Part shown: positions 17,149-25,535 of the stretch, in pieces
How positions within the stretch are numbered: position 1 is the stretch's first letter
Layout: the number at the start of each line of letters is the position of its first letter
Assembly (NCBI RefSeq): GCF_000021325.1
Contig: NC_011365.1
Coordinates: 1,146,001-1,210,000, forward strand
From: Gluconacetobacter diazotrophicus PA1 5
GTDB taxonomy: Bacteria > Pseudomonadota > Alphaproteobacteria > Acetobacterales > Acetobacteraceae
Reading direction: 5' to 3'
Length of the DNA stretch: 64,000 nucleotides
The notes under the pieces: model-generated
What the model saw: only the letters and a program-made list of their open reading frames with translations
What the model was told of the DNA's origin: nothing
The model's database searches: none
Position numbers and translations under genes: made by a program

Positions 17149-17975
17149 GGCGCAATTCCTTCGCCGATCAGAAACTGGCTGTACGGTTTCAGGGTAACGC
17201 GCGCCTTCGCCGACCAGTCCGCCAGGCGCCGGTCCCAGGCGAGCGACGTATCGCCACCATAGGGTAGATCGACCAGGATCATGTCGTAGGGGCCGCGCCA
17301 GGGCATCAGGGGCGCGCTGTCGCAGGTCAGCAGTGTCCATGATACCAGCCCCCTGATCTCAGCCGTCAGAGCGGCGATTTCGCGGGCGGCTATCCCTTGG
17401 GGACGAAGATCGCACACCAGGCGGCCGGTGCGCGCAGCGTCGGCGAAGGCAACACGCTGGCCGATCCGTGCCGTGAGTACTGCTGGCTCATGCCCCACCA
17501 GTGCCAGCCGGGTTTCGCGAGCGATGACCGTGCGCGCGGCGCAGCGGTTCAGCACGAAGCGGGCCAGCAGGCCGGGACGGAAGAAGCGCGCGTCCTCCAG
17601 CAGCCGCAGCATCTCGACCGAGGCCCAGCCGTCGAACGGCGAGGGCTGGGCCGGGATCAGCACCAGGTCGGCGGCCAGCAGAGCGGAGCGCAGCAGCGCC
17701 GCAACGCGCGGCGGACCGTCGATGACGACGTTATCCACTTCCTGAGCCAGTTCCGGCGCCTCGTGGTGCAGCGTGTCGCGTGCCAGCCCGATCACGCCGA
17801 ACAGCCGGGGCAGTCCCTCCCTCGCCCGTTGTGCCGACCAGTCCAGCGCCGAGCCCTGCGGGTCGGCGTCGATGACCGTCACGCGCCGGCCTTCCCGAGC
17901 CCATTGGCCCGCGAGATGCAGCGCCAGCGTCGTCTTGCCGACTCCTCCTTTCTGGTTGAGGAAAGCCACGATCAT
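17145..17975 (-). CDS. parA: ParA partition ATPase with an unusual C-terminal extension
   Basis: A 276-residue protein from the ATG at 17975 (GAGAGGGG upstream, overlapping the repA stop). The deviant Walker A is NQKGGVGKTTLALHLAG near the N-terminus; DADPQGSALDW and VIDGPPRV follow. The ParA part ends near residue 210 (AALTAEIRGL). About 65 more residues then read LTCDSAPLM, GPYDMILVDLPYGGD and LKPYSQFLI, which resembles the motif IV region of an amino-DNA methyltransferase (DLPY for DPPY). ParA segregates the element; the tail is either a fused remnant or a new domain. Confidence 0.85.
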   Translation of the reverse strand: MIVAFLNQKGGVGKTTLALHLAGQWAREGRRVTVIDADPQGSALDWSAQRAREGLPRLFGVIGLARDTLHHEAPELAQEVDNVVIDGPPRVAALLRSALLAADLVLIPAQPSPFDGWASVEMLRLLEDARFFRPGLLARFVLNRCAARTVIARETRLALVGHEPAVLTARIGQRVAFADAARTGRLVCDLRPQGIAAREIAALTAEIRGLVSWTLLTCDSAPLMPWRGPYDMILVDLPYGGDTSLAWDRRLADWSAKARVTLKPYSQFLIGEGIAP

Positions 17976-19027
17976 GACCCCTCTCCGGGGCTTATCCACG
18001 GATCGGCGGGGGGGCCAACATCCTTAAAGTTAGACTCTTTTAAGTTAGATTCTAAGTTAAGGGCGTCATAACCACTTGATTCAATGTTGTGATTCGGCGT
18101 TTTCCGCAAACGATAGCACGGATGCGGTGGCAGTGATGGCACGGATAAATCCACAACTGATAGCACGGATGAATTCACAGCTTGTCCACAGGCGCCTGTG
18201 GATAGTTTGACAGGTGCAAAGGCCAGCGAGTCATTGCCGTTGCGGTCGGGGCGCACCGACAGCCGATAGCCGGCAAAGGGCTGCCGTTTCGCCATCTCGC
18301 GCAGTTCGAAGGCAAAGCGGCGATAGGGGGAAAGGCTGGCGGATTTTTCGTAGAGATGGCGAAGGCCGAAGGCCCAGCCCGCGCGCTGACGACCACCATG
18401 CTTGCGCACGATGCGATATAGCCAGCGCTCCAGACCGCCGGTGAGGTTAAAATAGGCCGGATCGATGGTCAGAACGAGCGCGTCATCGAGCACCGCCTGG
18501 TAGAACCAGTCGGGCAGGATCAGTTCGATCACGCGGGTGCGGCCTTCCCGCGCGGTATGTCGCTTCCATTCGTTGATCCAGGAAAAGCGGTGCAGTTGCC
18601 CCTTGCCGGTCTGCCGCAGCGAGGTCTTGATCGTGGTGGATTGCAGCCGATCGAAGGCTGCTTCCAGCCGCTCATAGTCCCGCGCGCTGTCGCCCCGACC
18701 GATGAAGGTCAGGATCTCGCGCGGGCTGGCCATCATCAGCCGCGACGTGCGCCGACCGGCGTCGCGCGCGGCAACGAGATGGCTGGCGGCCCAGATCAGC
18801 ACGTCGGCATCCCAGATCGTGGCCATGCCATGTTCGGCGGACGCCTCGACGCGGATCGTGACATCGGGGGTCCGATAATCGATCGGGACCATGCGAGGGG
18901 ATTTGGCGAGGCTGAAGAACGGAAACGCCATCAGATCCTGCGCATCGCGAGGCGCGAAATCTCCCGCGATAGCGTGGAAGAGTTCCAGTTGCTCGCGCTC
19001 GGAGCGCGTTCTGCCCGTCGGGGACAT
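17972..19027 (-). CDS. repA: RepA replication initiator
   Basis: A 351-residue replication initiator of the RepA type common on alphaproteobacterial plasmids and ICEs. The N-terminus has LMAFPFFSLAKSPRMVPIDY; winged-helix parts include EILTFIGRG and FNLTGGLERWLYRIVRKH. Beyond about residue 270 the protein is low in conservation because the DNA there carries iteron-like repeats and DnaA-box-like sites (17992-18205). It overlaps alpA upstream and parA downstream, so replication and partition are co-transcribed. It may let the excised circle replicate. Confidence 0.88.
   Translation of the reverse strand: MSPTGRTRSEREQLELFHAIAGDFAPRDAQDLMAFPFFSLAKSPRMVPIDYRTPDVTIRVEASAEHGMATIWDADVLIWAASHLVAARDAGRRTSRLMMASPREILTFIGRGDSARDYERLEAAFDRLQSTTIKTSLRQTGKGQLHRFSWINEWKRHTAREGRTRVIELILPDWFYQAVLDDALVLTIDPAYFNLTGGLERWLYRIVRKHGGRQRAGWAFGLRHLYEKSASLSPYRRFAFELREMAKRQPFAGYRLSVRPDRNGNDSLAFAPVKLSTGACGQAVNSSVLSVVDLSVPSLPPHPCYRLRKTPNHNIESSGYDALNLESNLKESNFKDVGPPADPWISPGEGS
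17992..18205. other. Putative replication origin inside the 3' end of repA
   Basis: Three iterons GATRGCACGGAT lie at 18112-18123, 18135-18146 and 18159-18170 (period 23-24 bp). A perfect 16-bp palindrome CCACAGGCGCCTGTGG lies at 18186-18201. Sequences one base off the DnaA box are at 18182-18190, 18197-18205 and 17992-18000. An AT-rich stretch has AAGTTAGA repeats at 18027-18034 and 18042-18049, with a variant at 18054-18061. Iterons, DnaA sites and an AT-rich zone together are typical of a RepA-driven origin. Confidence 0.6.
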
Positions 19028-19311
19028 CAGCGACGGCTCCCGCGTGATGTCGGCGGAATCAGCGGGCTTTGCCGCGCGGCCGCCGACACGGTGCCGGCGG
19101 TGGTGTCCGAGGTGTGGGCGCGTGCCCCGCTCTCGACCCAGGCCTGCAATTCATCGACCCGGTAGACCACGCGGCCGCCGAGCTTCGAGTAGCGCGGGCC
19201 GGTGCCGTAGATCCGGTGTTTTTCCAGGGTGCGAATGGACAGTCCGACGAAGCGCGAGGCGTCGGGCGTGCGCAGATAGCGCGGCGGCAGGTCGCTGTAA
19301 TTGGCGGACAT
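19027..19311 (-). CDS. AlpA/MerR-like helix-turn-helix regulator
   Basis: A 94-residue protein with a winged helix-turn-helix of the HTH_17 type: RYLRTPDASRFVGLSIRTLEKHR, then YSKLGGRVVYRVDELQAWV. Such proteins head the repA-parA operon in this element class and probably regulate it or aid excision. Its stop overlaps the repA start by one base (TGATG). A near-perfect 14-bp inverted repeat upstream (19396-19433) is a candidate operator. Confidence 0.8.
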   Translation of the reverse strand: MSANYSDLPPRYLRTPDASRFVGLSIRTLEKHRIYGTGPRYSKLGGRVVYRVDELQAWVESGARAHTSDTTAGTVSAAARQSPLIPPTSRGSRR

Positions 19312-19715
19312 GAGGAAGCTCCGTGATCGCTGTCAGAGGCCGCAGGACAAATGCGGCCAGCAGGGATCAGCGTGGCGGAGCGGCCATGTTTGGAACTAGG
19401 ACCGATCTCGCAGAGGCATGAGATCGCTCCTAGACAAGCAAAAGATAGCAATACTGTCGCTAGGAACGGGAACTACTCTGCCTGATCGCGAACTCCACAT
19501 CCTAAACTCCCATGTGCGGCGGCCTTAAAATAGCTGGACAGAAATCTCGCATGCGATGTAGGTATCTGAGGAGGGGTTCTGAGGCCCTGACTTGCTGGAC
19601 GGTCGAAGCCTTGGTGGGAGGATTTTCTCCCTATTAGTCTTTTTCGAGTGCCTTTGTGGATGGCTCGAGAGCGTAATGTCCGGACCTCGTGCCAAATATC
19701 CAGGAAGGTGAAGAA
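19312..19715. promoter_or_regulatory. Divergent control region between alpA and the 19716 gene
   Basis: About 400 bp without a gene. It holds an inverted repeat, CTAGGACCGATCTC (19396-19409) against GAGATCGCTCCTAG (19420-19433), 13 of 14 pairs matching with a 10-base loop and no T-run. A related CTAGGA element lies near 19460. This is a likely operator for the alpA-repA operon. Confidence 0.4.
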
Positions 19716-20285
19716 ATGTCCTTTTTTGACGCCACCCCCAGTGTCGCAATCTGTAGCCGTGAGTTCATGAGGGATGTGCGCTACGCATTACCCGACTTTA
19801 CTTGCATAAAAATGAACCAATTGGACGAAGCCATTGCGAGTGGTCTCGGCTTCAACAGTCGTGCAGCTTTGCTGCAAGCATTGACGAGCGTCGAGCGTCT
19901 CGTTGTGACCGTCCAAGATGATCGCTTCCGCAAACGTTTAGGCGATTTTGGAGCATCTATCGCTGAAGGCGTATTCCAAGAATGCATCATCAGTATGGCG
20001 GGAAGGTCGTCTGCCGAGATCCTCGTGGGGTTTCAGGGCGATCAAAGAAAGGCGAATGGTCGGGTCCAAGTTCGATTGAACCGAATTCCTTCTGCAGAAG
20101 AACTTGAGCAAGCCGGTGGTCTTGAATTTGAAACGTTCATGCCTGCATTTGCGCGGAACACAATTCCGGGCAAGCACATGGTTGCAGCAGCTCTTGATCT
20201 CGGCGGCAGCATAGATTTGGAGGGTTATTGGGTGGACGTCGGGCCTAAAAATGATTGGCTATCTATCATCGGGCCTTTAAATTGA
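19716..20285 (+). CDS. Uncharacterised protein
   Basis: A 189-residue protein from the ATG at 19716, preceded by GGAAGGTG. It is the only plus-strand gene in the left backbone and is visibly lower in GC than its neighbours, which suggests separate arrival. The segment LDEAIASGLGFNSRAALLQAL is a helical motif seen in several hypothetical proteins. No membrane segment or catalytic motif is clear. A short AT-rich stem-like region with GAACTTGCA/TGCAAGTTC arms follows the stop (about 20341-20363) and may act as a terminator. Function unknown. Confidence 0.6.
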   Translation: MSFFDATPSVAICSREFMRDVRYALPDFTCIKMNQLDEAIASGLGFNSRAALLQALTSVERLVVTVQDDRFRKRLGDFGASIAEGVFQECIISMAGRSSAEILVGFQGDQRKANGRVQVRLNRIPSAEELEQAGGLEFETFMPAFARNTIPGKHMVAAALDLGGSIDLEGYWVDVGPKNDWLSIIGPLN

Positions 20286-20425
20286 TGAAAAATAAATAAC
20301 TTTTTGAGAAAGTATTCTCGAAAAATATAGAAATACAACTGAACTTGCATTGCCGTGCAAGTTCAGTCTTTCTGTTTTTATGTTAAACGCACATCAATAT
20401 GGAGCTATCTGTGGTTCGCAGCCTA

Positions 20426-21191
20426 TCAACGCCCTCGAAATGGGTGCAGTAGCAGCCGGCGGTATCCCCCATCGCTCAGGCCCCGTGCAAAACGCACCAG
20501 CCGTTTCATGCGGAAATGCAGATCGTGCGAAAGCCAGTCCCCAGCGGAAACCTCCCGACCGAACAGAACGCCAGCGATCTCGCGCTGCGAGGTCCCGCCG
20601 TCCAGGCCGTCAAGCGTACGGAGCGCCAGGATCAGCCTGCTGATGCGATCAGATGACAGACGGACCGGATCGCGACCAGGTGGGCGTCCGTTGAGGGCGC
20701 GCCAGAACCGCAAGGCGGCCTGGACGCGTACCTCGAACAATGCGTCAAACGGCAGCAACACGCCGACCTGAGCCCCGTCAGGCGGCAGGACGTACAGGCG
20801 CAGGATCGTCTCCCCCTGCTCAAGCAGCACTTCTCCCGCCATATCGGGCGGTAGTCCTGTCCGGGCGAGGGAGAGCGGACGATGCGCCGCGTCAGCCAGT
20901 GCTGTCGGCAGGGGGACAACCGCAATCACGGCCGGCGATACCGCAACAGTCCAGAGGGCGGTACGCGGATCGAGGACCGTGCGGACACTCTCGAAATCGC
21001 AACCCCCAGCGCCGGGCGAAGGCTTCGGCGTCTGACGTGGACAACGCGGACCGGCGCACAGCGCGCTGAAGGGTGGCACGATCGCGGACAAAGTCCCGAT
21101 TGCGACTGACAAACTGCAAGGCAAAGGCAGGGGCGTCGAGCGACCGCAGGCCCTCGTACGCGCCCGCCGACCGCCAGTTGGCGCGGCTCAT
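20426..21191 (-). pseudogene. DUF6499/DUF2285-type element protein with a single-base frameshift
   Basis: The N-terminal part (ATG at 21191: MSRANWRSAGAYEGL) runs in one frame to RRWGLRF, and the C-terminal part (ESVRTVLDPRTALWTVA to the stop at 20426) runs in the next frame. Skipping one T in the TTT run (AAA on the plus strand at 20994-20996) joins them as a normal family protein of about 250 residues. These proteins are common on alphaproteobacterial ICEs next to DUF2285 and XRE genes, with a helix-turn-helix-like C-terminus (SQREIAGVLFG). Either a real inactivating insertion or a sequencing error in a homopolymer. Confidence 0.7.
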
Positions 21192-21326
21192 GGCGTCGTC
21201 TCCGATGCGTAACGGGTGGGAACAGGGCAAGCACTTGCTCGCGAGAGTATGCCAGACCGTCCCGCTGCCCGCTACGCCCCGGTCATGCAACAGGTCTTGC
21301 GGATCACGCAACGATTTCCGGGTGTT

Positions 21327-21605
21327 TTAGTGAGGTGCGCCGCCGCGCAGGAGATGCCGGTAGCCATGCCCGGTCATCCAGTGCGCCCGCGCCAGATGAC
21401 TGTGCCAGCAGCGATGGACGCCCTCGGGATCGGCCGCCGGGTCACGATGGAGCACGATCCGGGCGACCTCGCGCCAGTCAGCGCCATCGGCCTCGGCGTC
21501 CAGCAGGCGGAGATAGGTGATCAGATGCTGTTCGTCATAGCCGGTGAGACAGGACGCCTCCGGAGCGCTGTCGGCGACGGGCGGATCGAGCGGGGGCTTC
21601 TGCAT
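21327..21605 (-). CDS. DUF2285-family small protein
   Basis: A 92-residue protein with the conserved pattern LTGYDEQHLITYLRLLDAEA, ADWREVARIVLHRDPA and ARAHWMTGHGYRHLLRGG. The family is carried by many alphaproteobacterial integrative elements with a similar neighbourhood; its role is unknown, though a regulatory one is often assumed. It lies 11 bp after the XRE gene and before the frameshifted DUF6499-type gene, so the three probably form one operon. Confidence 0.75.
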   Translation of the reverse strand: MQKPPLDPPVADSAPEASCLTGYDEQHLITYLRLLDAEADGADWREVARIVLHRDPAADPEGVHRCWHSHLARAHWMTGHGYRHLLRGGAPH

Positions 21606-21616
21606 GATGGAGCCGA

Positions 21617-21901
21617 TCAGGTCGGAGAACGAACGCGACGCACTTTAGCCTGCCGCGTTTCGCTACCGGAAGTCTCGTGAAGAAACATGACGCCGCGTCC
21701 TTGTCCGGACTCGATGAACAGGATGCCCGCCGCTTCCAGCGCGCGGCGAACCTGGTCGGTCGTGCCCTCATGGACGCCGAGACCGCGTTCGGATTCAAGG
21801 CGCTTGAGCGCGGTCAGTGCTACGAGGGCCTTTTCAGCAAGCATCTCCTGTGTCCAGCTCAGGAGTGCCCGTGCCGCCCTTACCTGTCGGCCAGTGATCA
21901 T
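21617..21901 (-). CDS. XRE-family helix-turn-helix regulator
   Basis: A 94-residue protein whose first 65 residues are an XRE-type helix-turn-helix (GRQVRAARALLSWTQEMLAE, then ALTALKRLESERG). The C-terminal FIESGQGRGVMF matches the short beta tail common in ICE-borne XRE proteins. Its promoter holds the 19-bp palindrome at 21942-21960, overlapping the -10 box, so it is probably autoregulated. The same palindrome core recurs at 42706-42720 before parB and the recombinase genes. Confidence 0.85.
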   Translation of the reverse strand: MITGRQVRAARALLSWTQEMLAEKALVALTALKRLESERGLGVHEGTTDQVRRALEAAGILFIESGQGRGVMFLHETSGSETRQAKVRRVRSPT

Positions 21902-21941
21902 CCATGATCACATCCGACACACGGGGCATGCACACCAGAAA

Positions 21942-21974
21942 TACGACTATAATAGTCGTATATTGAAGATTCAA
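21942..21974 (-). promoter_or_regulatory. XRE promoter with overlapping 19-bp palindromic operator
   Basis: TACGACTAT-A-ATAGTCGTA (21942-21960) is a perfect palindrome with a one-base centre. On the minus strand a -35-like TTGAAT (21969-21974) is followed after 17 bp by TATAGT inside the palindrome, so bound protein would block the promoter of the XRE gene. Confidence 0.6.
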
Positions 21975-22037
21975 CATCGTTCTTTCAGCATGATGCCGGA
22001 AGAGAGTCGGTGGATTGGCGGCGTGCGCGATCAAACG

Positions 22038-22060
22038 AAAACCCCCGCCTTACGCGGGGG
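22038..22060 (-). terminator. Rho-independent terminator after the 50-residue gene
   Basis: On the minus strand CCCCCGC (22054-22060), loop GTAAG, GCGGGGG (22042-22048), then TTTT (22038-22041). The stem overlaps the stop codon of the small gene at 22050-22202. Confidence 0.7.
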
Positions 22061-22202
22061 GCTCGTCGTCGTGGTGTCTGGCCGCGAATTGCGCGCATGC
22101 CTGCTTCAGTTCGCGCTCGATCTGTTTGCGCTCCCGGTGGCTCAGGTGAAAGCTGGTCAGTTCGGCGCGCAGCATCTGGATCTGGTCGTGGTGCGTGGTC
22201 AT
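22050..22202 (-). CDS. Small 50-residue charged protein
   Basis: A short gene reading MTTHHDQIQMLRAELTSFHL and then mostly charged helix (SHRERKQIERELKQA), ending DDEPPA. The ATG at 22202 follows AAGGAG at ideal spacing, and the gene ends exactly in a terminator stem, so expression is well supported. It lies 76 bp upstream of the XRE promoter. No family recognised; probably cytosolic and coiled. Confidence 0.65.
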   Translation of the reverse strand: MTTHHDQIQMLRAELTSFHLSHRERKQIERELKQACAQFAARHHDDEPPA

Positions 22203-22544
22203 CGTCCTGCTCCTTTCGTTTTTCGAAGACAGGACACCGCCTCATGCACGCGTGAACCGGGTCAGGGATCGCCGCAGGCGACCGGCTTGCCGGCGCGCGG
22301 GGGAGCCGATTTTGTTCGGGACGGCCGACAGGTCGGCTCGGGCAAAATTGGGGGGACCGCGCGTCCTTGAGGCGGTTCACGCCGGGCATGGTACAATGGA
22401 AAGACTGAGGGAAGCCCTCTTCCCCCTGCCCCACCCGAAGACAGGCGGACCGGATCGCGAGCAATAAGCCACGCCCGTTCTTCCATTCCGGCCACCACCA
22501 CGAAGGCCCCGCCCGGACCGGCCGGGCGGGGGATCGCGGGGGTC
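22203..22544. other. Intergenic stretch, no gene seen
   Basis: About 340 bp between DUF736 and the 50-residue gene. The frames present are GC-driven and lack ribosome sites. Nothing specific beyond GC-rich stems is seen. Confidence 0.4.
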
Positions 22545-22871
22545 TCAGTCGCCGTTGCGACGGCCGTTGGGGCGGGACCAGATCAGGCTGTAGCCCTCGC
22601 CGTCCTCGTCATCGAAGAGATTGGCGAAGATCGGGGCGTTGAAGCTGGGGTCGTCCAGCTTGAGGCTCAAATAGTCGCGCCCCTCGTTGGAGCGCCGGGA
22701 CCAGGCCGCCCCGATCTCCACCCTGCCGACGAAGACGCGGTGGCTGGGGGCGTTCTCGTTCGCGCGCGTAGTCTCGGGGGCGATGCGGACGTTGGGGGTC
22801 TGAAGCGAGAGGGTGACGATCTCGCCGTTATACCCGTTGCCGACTTTCTTGAAGGTGCCGATGGTGGCCAT
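22545..22871 (-). CDS. DUF736 family protein (second copy)
   Basis: A 108-residue DUF736 protein: MATIGTFKKVGNGYNGEI at the start, HRVFVGRVEIGAAWSRR in the middle, and YSLIWSRPNGRRNGD at the end. It is clearly diverged from the traF-linked DUF736 at 15533-15871, so it is a separate lineage rather than a recent duplicate. It stands alone with a long leader that holds a nested hairpin (22997-23048). Function unknown. Confidence 0.85.
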   Translation of the reverse strand: MATIGTFKKVGNGYNGEIVTLSLQTPNVRIAPETTRANENAPSHRVFVGRVEIGAAWSRRSNEGRDYLSLKLDDPSFNAPIFANLFDDEDGEGYSLIWSRPNGRRNGD

Positions 22872-23465
22872 TATACTGCTCCGTGATCTCTGTTATCGAG
22901 CCCGCACCATTGCGGCCTCGATGGCGATCGGACAGACGGAGGCGAGCGGCGGCGCATCCCGCAGGGACCAAAGCGCAGCGGAGGACGGCGAGACGGAATT
23001 TTCTTGCTTCGTGAGGAATGACGGCGCAGCCGTCAGGGGAAGAAAATTATGGCCCGCTGTTGCGCCATAGCCGATCGAGGCGCAGCCGGCCTTCGGCTAG
23101 ATCAGCCATTTTCAGAGGCCGTATGCGTGCGCGGCCCGACAGAACACACATCACGGAGACCATGGCGACCGGCACAGCACACGAGGTCCGGCGGCAACCA
23201 GAATGACGGCGTCATCTTCCCTCCATACCAACCCATCCAACCGGCCCGTTCCGGGACAGCGCCTCGCAGGACATACCCGGCTTTCCCCGTTGCGATCGGC
23301 CTGCGGACAATCAGAGCGCCAGTCCGGATCCTTCAACAGGCGAGCCGTATCAGGGTCAGAGCGTTCCATCCGCGCTTCGCCGTTCCTCGTTCCCCGCCTC
23401 TCGATGACGAGGAAAGACAGGCCGATGCCTGATCCAGACCTACTCACGGGCTGCCGTGCCGACCG
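22872..23465. other. Long leader region of DUF736 with nested hairpin
   Basis: About 590 bp without a convincing gene. At 22997-23048 an outer inverted repeat AATTTTCTT/AAGAAAATT encloses an inner stem TGACGGC (23019-23025)/GCCGTCA (23029-23035). The sequence just before it on the plus strand (GCGCAGCGGAGGACGGC) is near-identical to that before the 25339 hairpin. Confidence 0.5.
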
Positions 23466-23906
23466 TCAGACCCGCGCGATGCTTCCGCTGGCCGGTTCGG
23501 GCGGGGCCATGCCGGTAAAGCGGACGAACGCGGTGATGCCGACCGCGATCGCGCCGATCACCGAAAAGAAGAGCTGCCAGACGGCGGACGGCATCATCAT
23601 CTGGGCGAGGCCGTGGGTGGCGCTATAACCGGCAATGACGGCGGGCACCGTATAGAGCAGGACGATCAGCCCTCGCAGCCAGATCCACGGTGCGCAGGCG
23701 AGTGCAATCTGGCCGAGCGTGAAAGTCGCAATGCCCGCCATGACGCCCACGATAAGGCCGCCGATTACTCCGGCGCCGGTATGGAACGCCCAGAGCCCAG
23801 CATACAGCCCACCGGCAAACGGCAAGGCGAAGACCGCGAGCGTGAAGATGAGCCAGCAGAAAAATCCGATGCCGGCGACGATCAGGAACGGTGCGAAAAT
23901 CACCAT
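23466..23906 (-). CDS. Multi-pass membrane protein, uncharacterised
   Basis: A 146-residue protein from the ATG at 23906, with GGGAGCC upstream; longer starts lie in doubtful sequence. At least four hydrophobic segments are seen: IFAPFLIVAGIGFFCWLIFT, GLYAGLWAFHTGAGVIGGLI, LRGLIVLLYTVPAVIAGY and LFFSVIGAIAVGITAFV. The type is often found on alphaproteobacterial plasmids beside DUF736 and DUF2493 genes. Role unknown; it may concern mating or entry exclusion, but nothing in the sequence shows it. Confidence 0.65.
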   Translation of the reverse strand: MVIFAPFLIVAGIGFFCWLIFTLAVFALPFAGGLYAGLWAFHTGAGVIGGLIVGVMAGIATFTLGQIALACAPWIWLRGLIVLLYTVPAVIAGYSATHGLAQMMMPSAVWQLFFSVIGAIAVGITAFVRFTGMAPPEPASGSIARV

Positions 23907-24068
23907 GGTGGCGGCTCCCGTAGAGATGACATGATCTGACGGTCGCGCCTGCCACCACCACCACGGCGCGCCCCCATCATAGCGAAAATGGTCTGTCGAC
24001 GGAATGAAAATCATGCTGGCGTCCGGCACAAGAGCGTGCATCGTGGAGCTGTTCAGGGAGACAACCTC

Positions 24069-24278
24069 ATGGCGGAAATCACAGGACAGGAACTGCATCT
24101 GGTCAAAAAAGCACTCGCCATTGCAGTGCTGGCGATCGAATGGCAACCAGGGCCGTTTCAATCCTATTCGGACATGCAGGACATGAAAGGCCTGCTCGAC
24201 CTGCTGGTTCCCGGTGATACCGAACTGGCCTTCTATGCCCGTGCCGCGCGGATCGCGGTTACGGGCGACCCGGACTGA
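24069..24278 (+). CDS. Small conserved hypothetical protein
   Basis: A 69-residue protein from the ATG at 24069, preceded by CAGGGAGA. Sequence is mainly helical (EITGQELHLVKKALAIAVLA, MKGLLDLLVPG). It is divergent to the membrane protein gene and converges on the DUF2493 gene, whose stop lies 10 bp away. No family recognised. Confidence 0.6.
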   Translation: MAEITGQELHLVKKALAIAVLAIEWQPGPFQSYSDMQDMKGLLDLLVPGDTELAFYARAARIAVTGDPD

Positions 24279-24287
24279 AGACGGTGC

Positions 24288-25217
24288 TCACGCACCGCCT
24301 CCGAACCGCAGGACCGGAATACCGAGCTTTTTCGCTTTGTCGGCGAGATTCTCCTGGATGCCAGTTCCGGGAAAGACGATGACGCCAATCGGCATTGTGT
24401 CCAGCATCGCATCGTTGCGGCGGAAGGGCGCTGCCTTGCGGTGCCTGGACCAGTCCGGCTTGAAGGCAATCTGCACGATGTCGCGGTGGTCGGCCCAGCG
24501 CGAGGCGATGAACTCCGCGCCTTTGGGCGAGCCGCCGTGCAGCAGCACCATGTCGGGATGCTTGGCCCGCACCTTGTCGAGCCGGTCCCAGATCAGGATA
24601 TGGTCGTCGAAATCGAGACCGCCGGTCACGACTACCTTAGGGCCGGGCGGCACCAGCAATTCCCCCTCGGCCTTGCGGCGGGCGTTGAGAAAGTCCCGGC
24701 TATCGATCATGGAGGCCGTCATGGTGCGACGGGAGACCAGCGAACCCGCCTTCTGACGCCACGCGCTCATCGTCAGGCGCTCGAACTGCTCCTGCGCCTC
24801 GTCGCGGAAGATCTCGTAGGCGTTACGGCGCTCTATCAGGGTCAGCCCTTCGGCAATCAGCCGCTCCAGTTCCACCGACCGGATCTCGCTGCCGTCCTGT
24901 TCTTTCTGACTGTTCTTCTGCGCCTGCTCGTTGCGGTCAAGCTCACGCTCCACCTGGCCGACCATGCGATGGAAGATGTTGACCGTGGACCAGAGCAGGG
25001 TTTCGAGATCGGGTTCCAGCCGTGTGTCAGTCAGGGTCGCGGCAATGGCGTCGAAGATGTCGGCCACAGCACCCCCGATGCGCGGAGCTTCGGGCAGCGG
25101 CCTCGGGTCCGGCTCGTCCTCGAAAGGACGGTAGCCATACATCTGGAGTTCCGCCAGCACATGGGCGGTGGAAGAGGTGGCGTGTGCGGGCTCGAAATCA
25201 TCTGTGACGCGGGTCAT
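24288..25217 (-). CDS. DUF2493 (SLOG-like) domain protein
   Basis: A 309-residue protein. The N-terminal half is helical and charged (TDDFEPAHATSSTAHVLAEL, ELDRNEQAQKNSQKEQDGSE). The C-terminal 120 residues are DUF2493: KVVVTGGLDFDDHILIWDRL, MVLLHGGSPKGAEFIASRWA, and IVFPGTGIQENLADKAKKLG. The fold is Rossmann-like and related to SLOG nucleotide-binding proteins. It is a usual member of the maintenance block with Toprim and DUF932 proteins. Its 5' leader carries a long hairpin (25339-25406). Function unknown, perhaps nucleotide sensing. Confidence 0.85.
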   Translation of the reverse strand: MTRVTDDFEPAHATSSTAHVLAELQMYGYRPFEDEPDPRPLPEAPRIGGAVADIFDAIAATLTDTRLEPDLETLLWSTVNIFHRMVGQVERELDRNEQAQKNSQKEQDGSEIRSVELERLIAEGLTLIERRNAYEIFRDEAQEQFERLTMSAWRQKAGSLVSRRTMTASMIDSRDFLNARRKAEGELLVPPGPKVVVTGGLDFDDHILIWDRLDKVRAKHPDMVLLHGGSPKGAEFIASRWADHRDIVQIAFKPDWSRHRKAAPFRRNDAMLDTMPIGVIVFPGTGIQENLADKAKKLGIPVLRFGGGA

Positions 25218-25535
25218 GGGGCTGTCCTCCGGAATACCGGCCGCGCCCTTCGCGGCCTTTCCGGGGGCGGATAGCGGCAGACCAGGGACGGGCCGGAACC
25301 GCGCGCTTGCGCGGCCGCAGCGCAGCGAAGGATGGCAGGGGGACGGCTATTTTGCCTCGCGATGTAAAGCGCCCCCAAAGGGGCGCGACGGAAAATAGCC
25401 GTCCCCGCCATTGAAGGCCCGGCCCGGCTGACGCCCGCTCCCCTCCAGAAAGGCCGGGGCGCGCCCCATCCGGATACAGGGCAGCCCCGCACCACACGGG
25501 AAAGACGATGACTCTCCCCCCCTTCCCGGCCCGAC
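25218..25535. other. Leader region of DUF2493 gene with long nested hairpin
   Basis: About 320 bp without a gene. GGGGACGGCTATTTT (25339-25353) pairs perfectly with AAAATAGCCGTCCCC (25392-25406). Inside it GCGCCCC (25369-25375) pairs with GGGGCGC (25380-25386). The preceding GCGCAGCGAAGGATGGC is shared, with two changes, with the 22997 hairpin. Confidence 0.6.
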
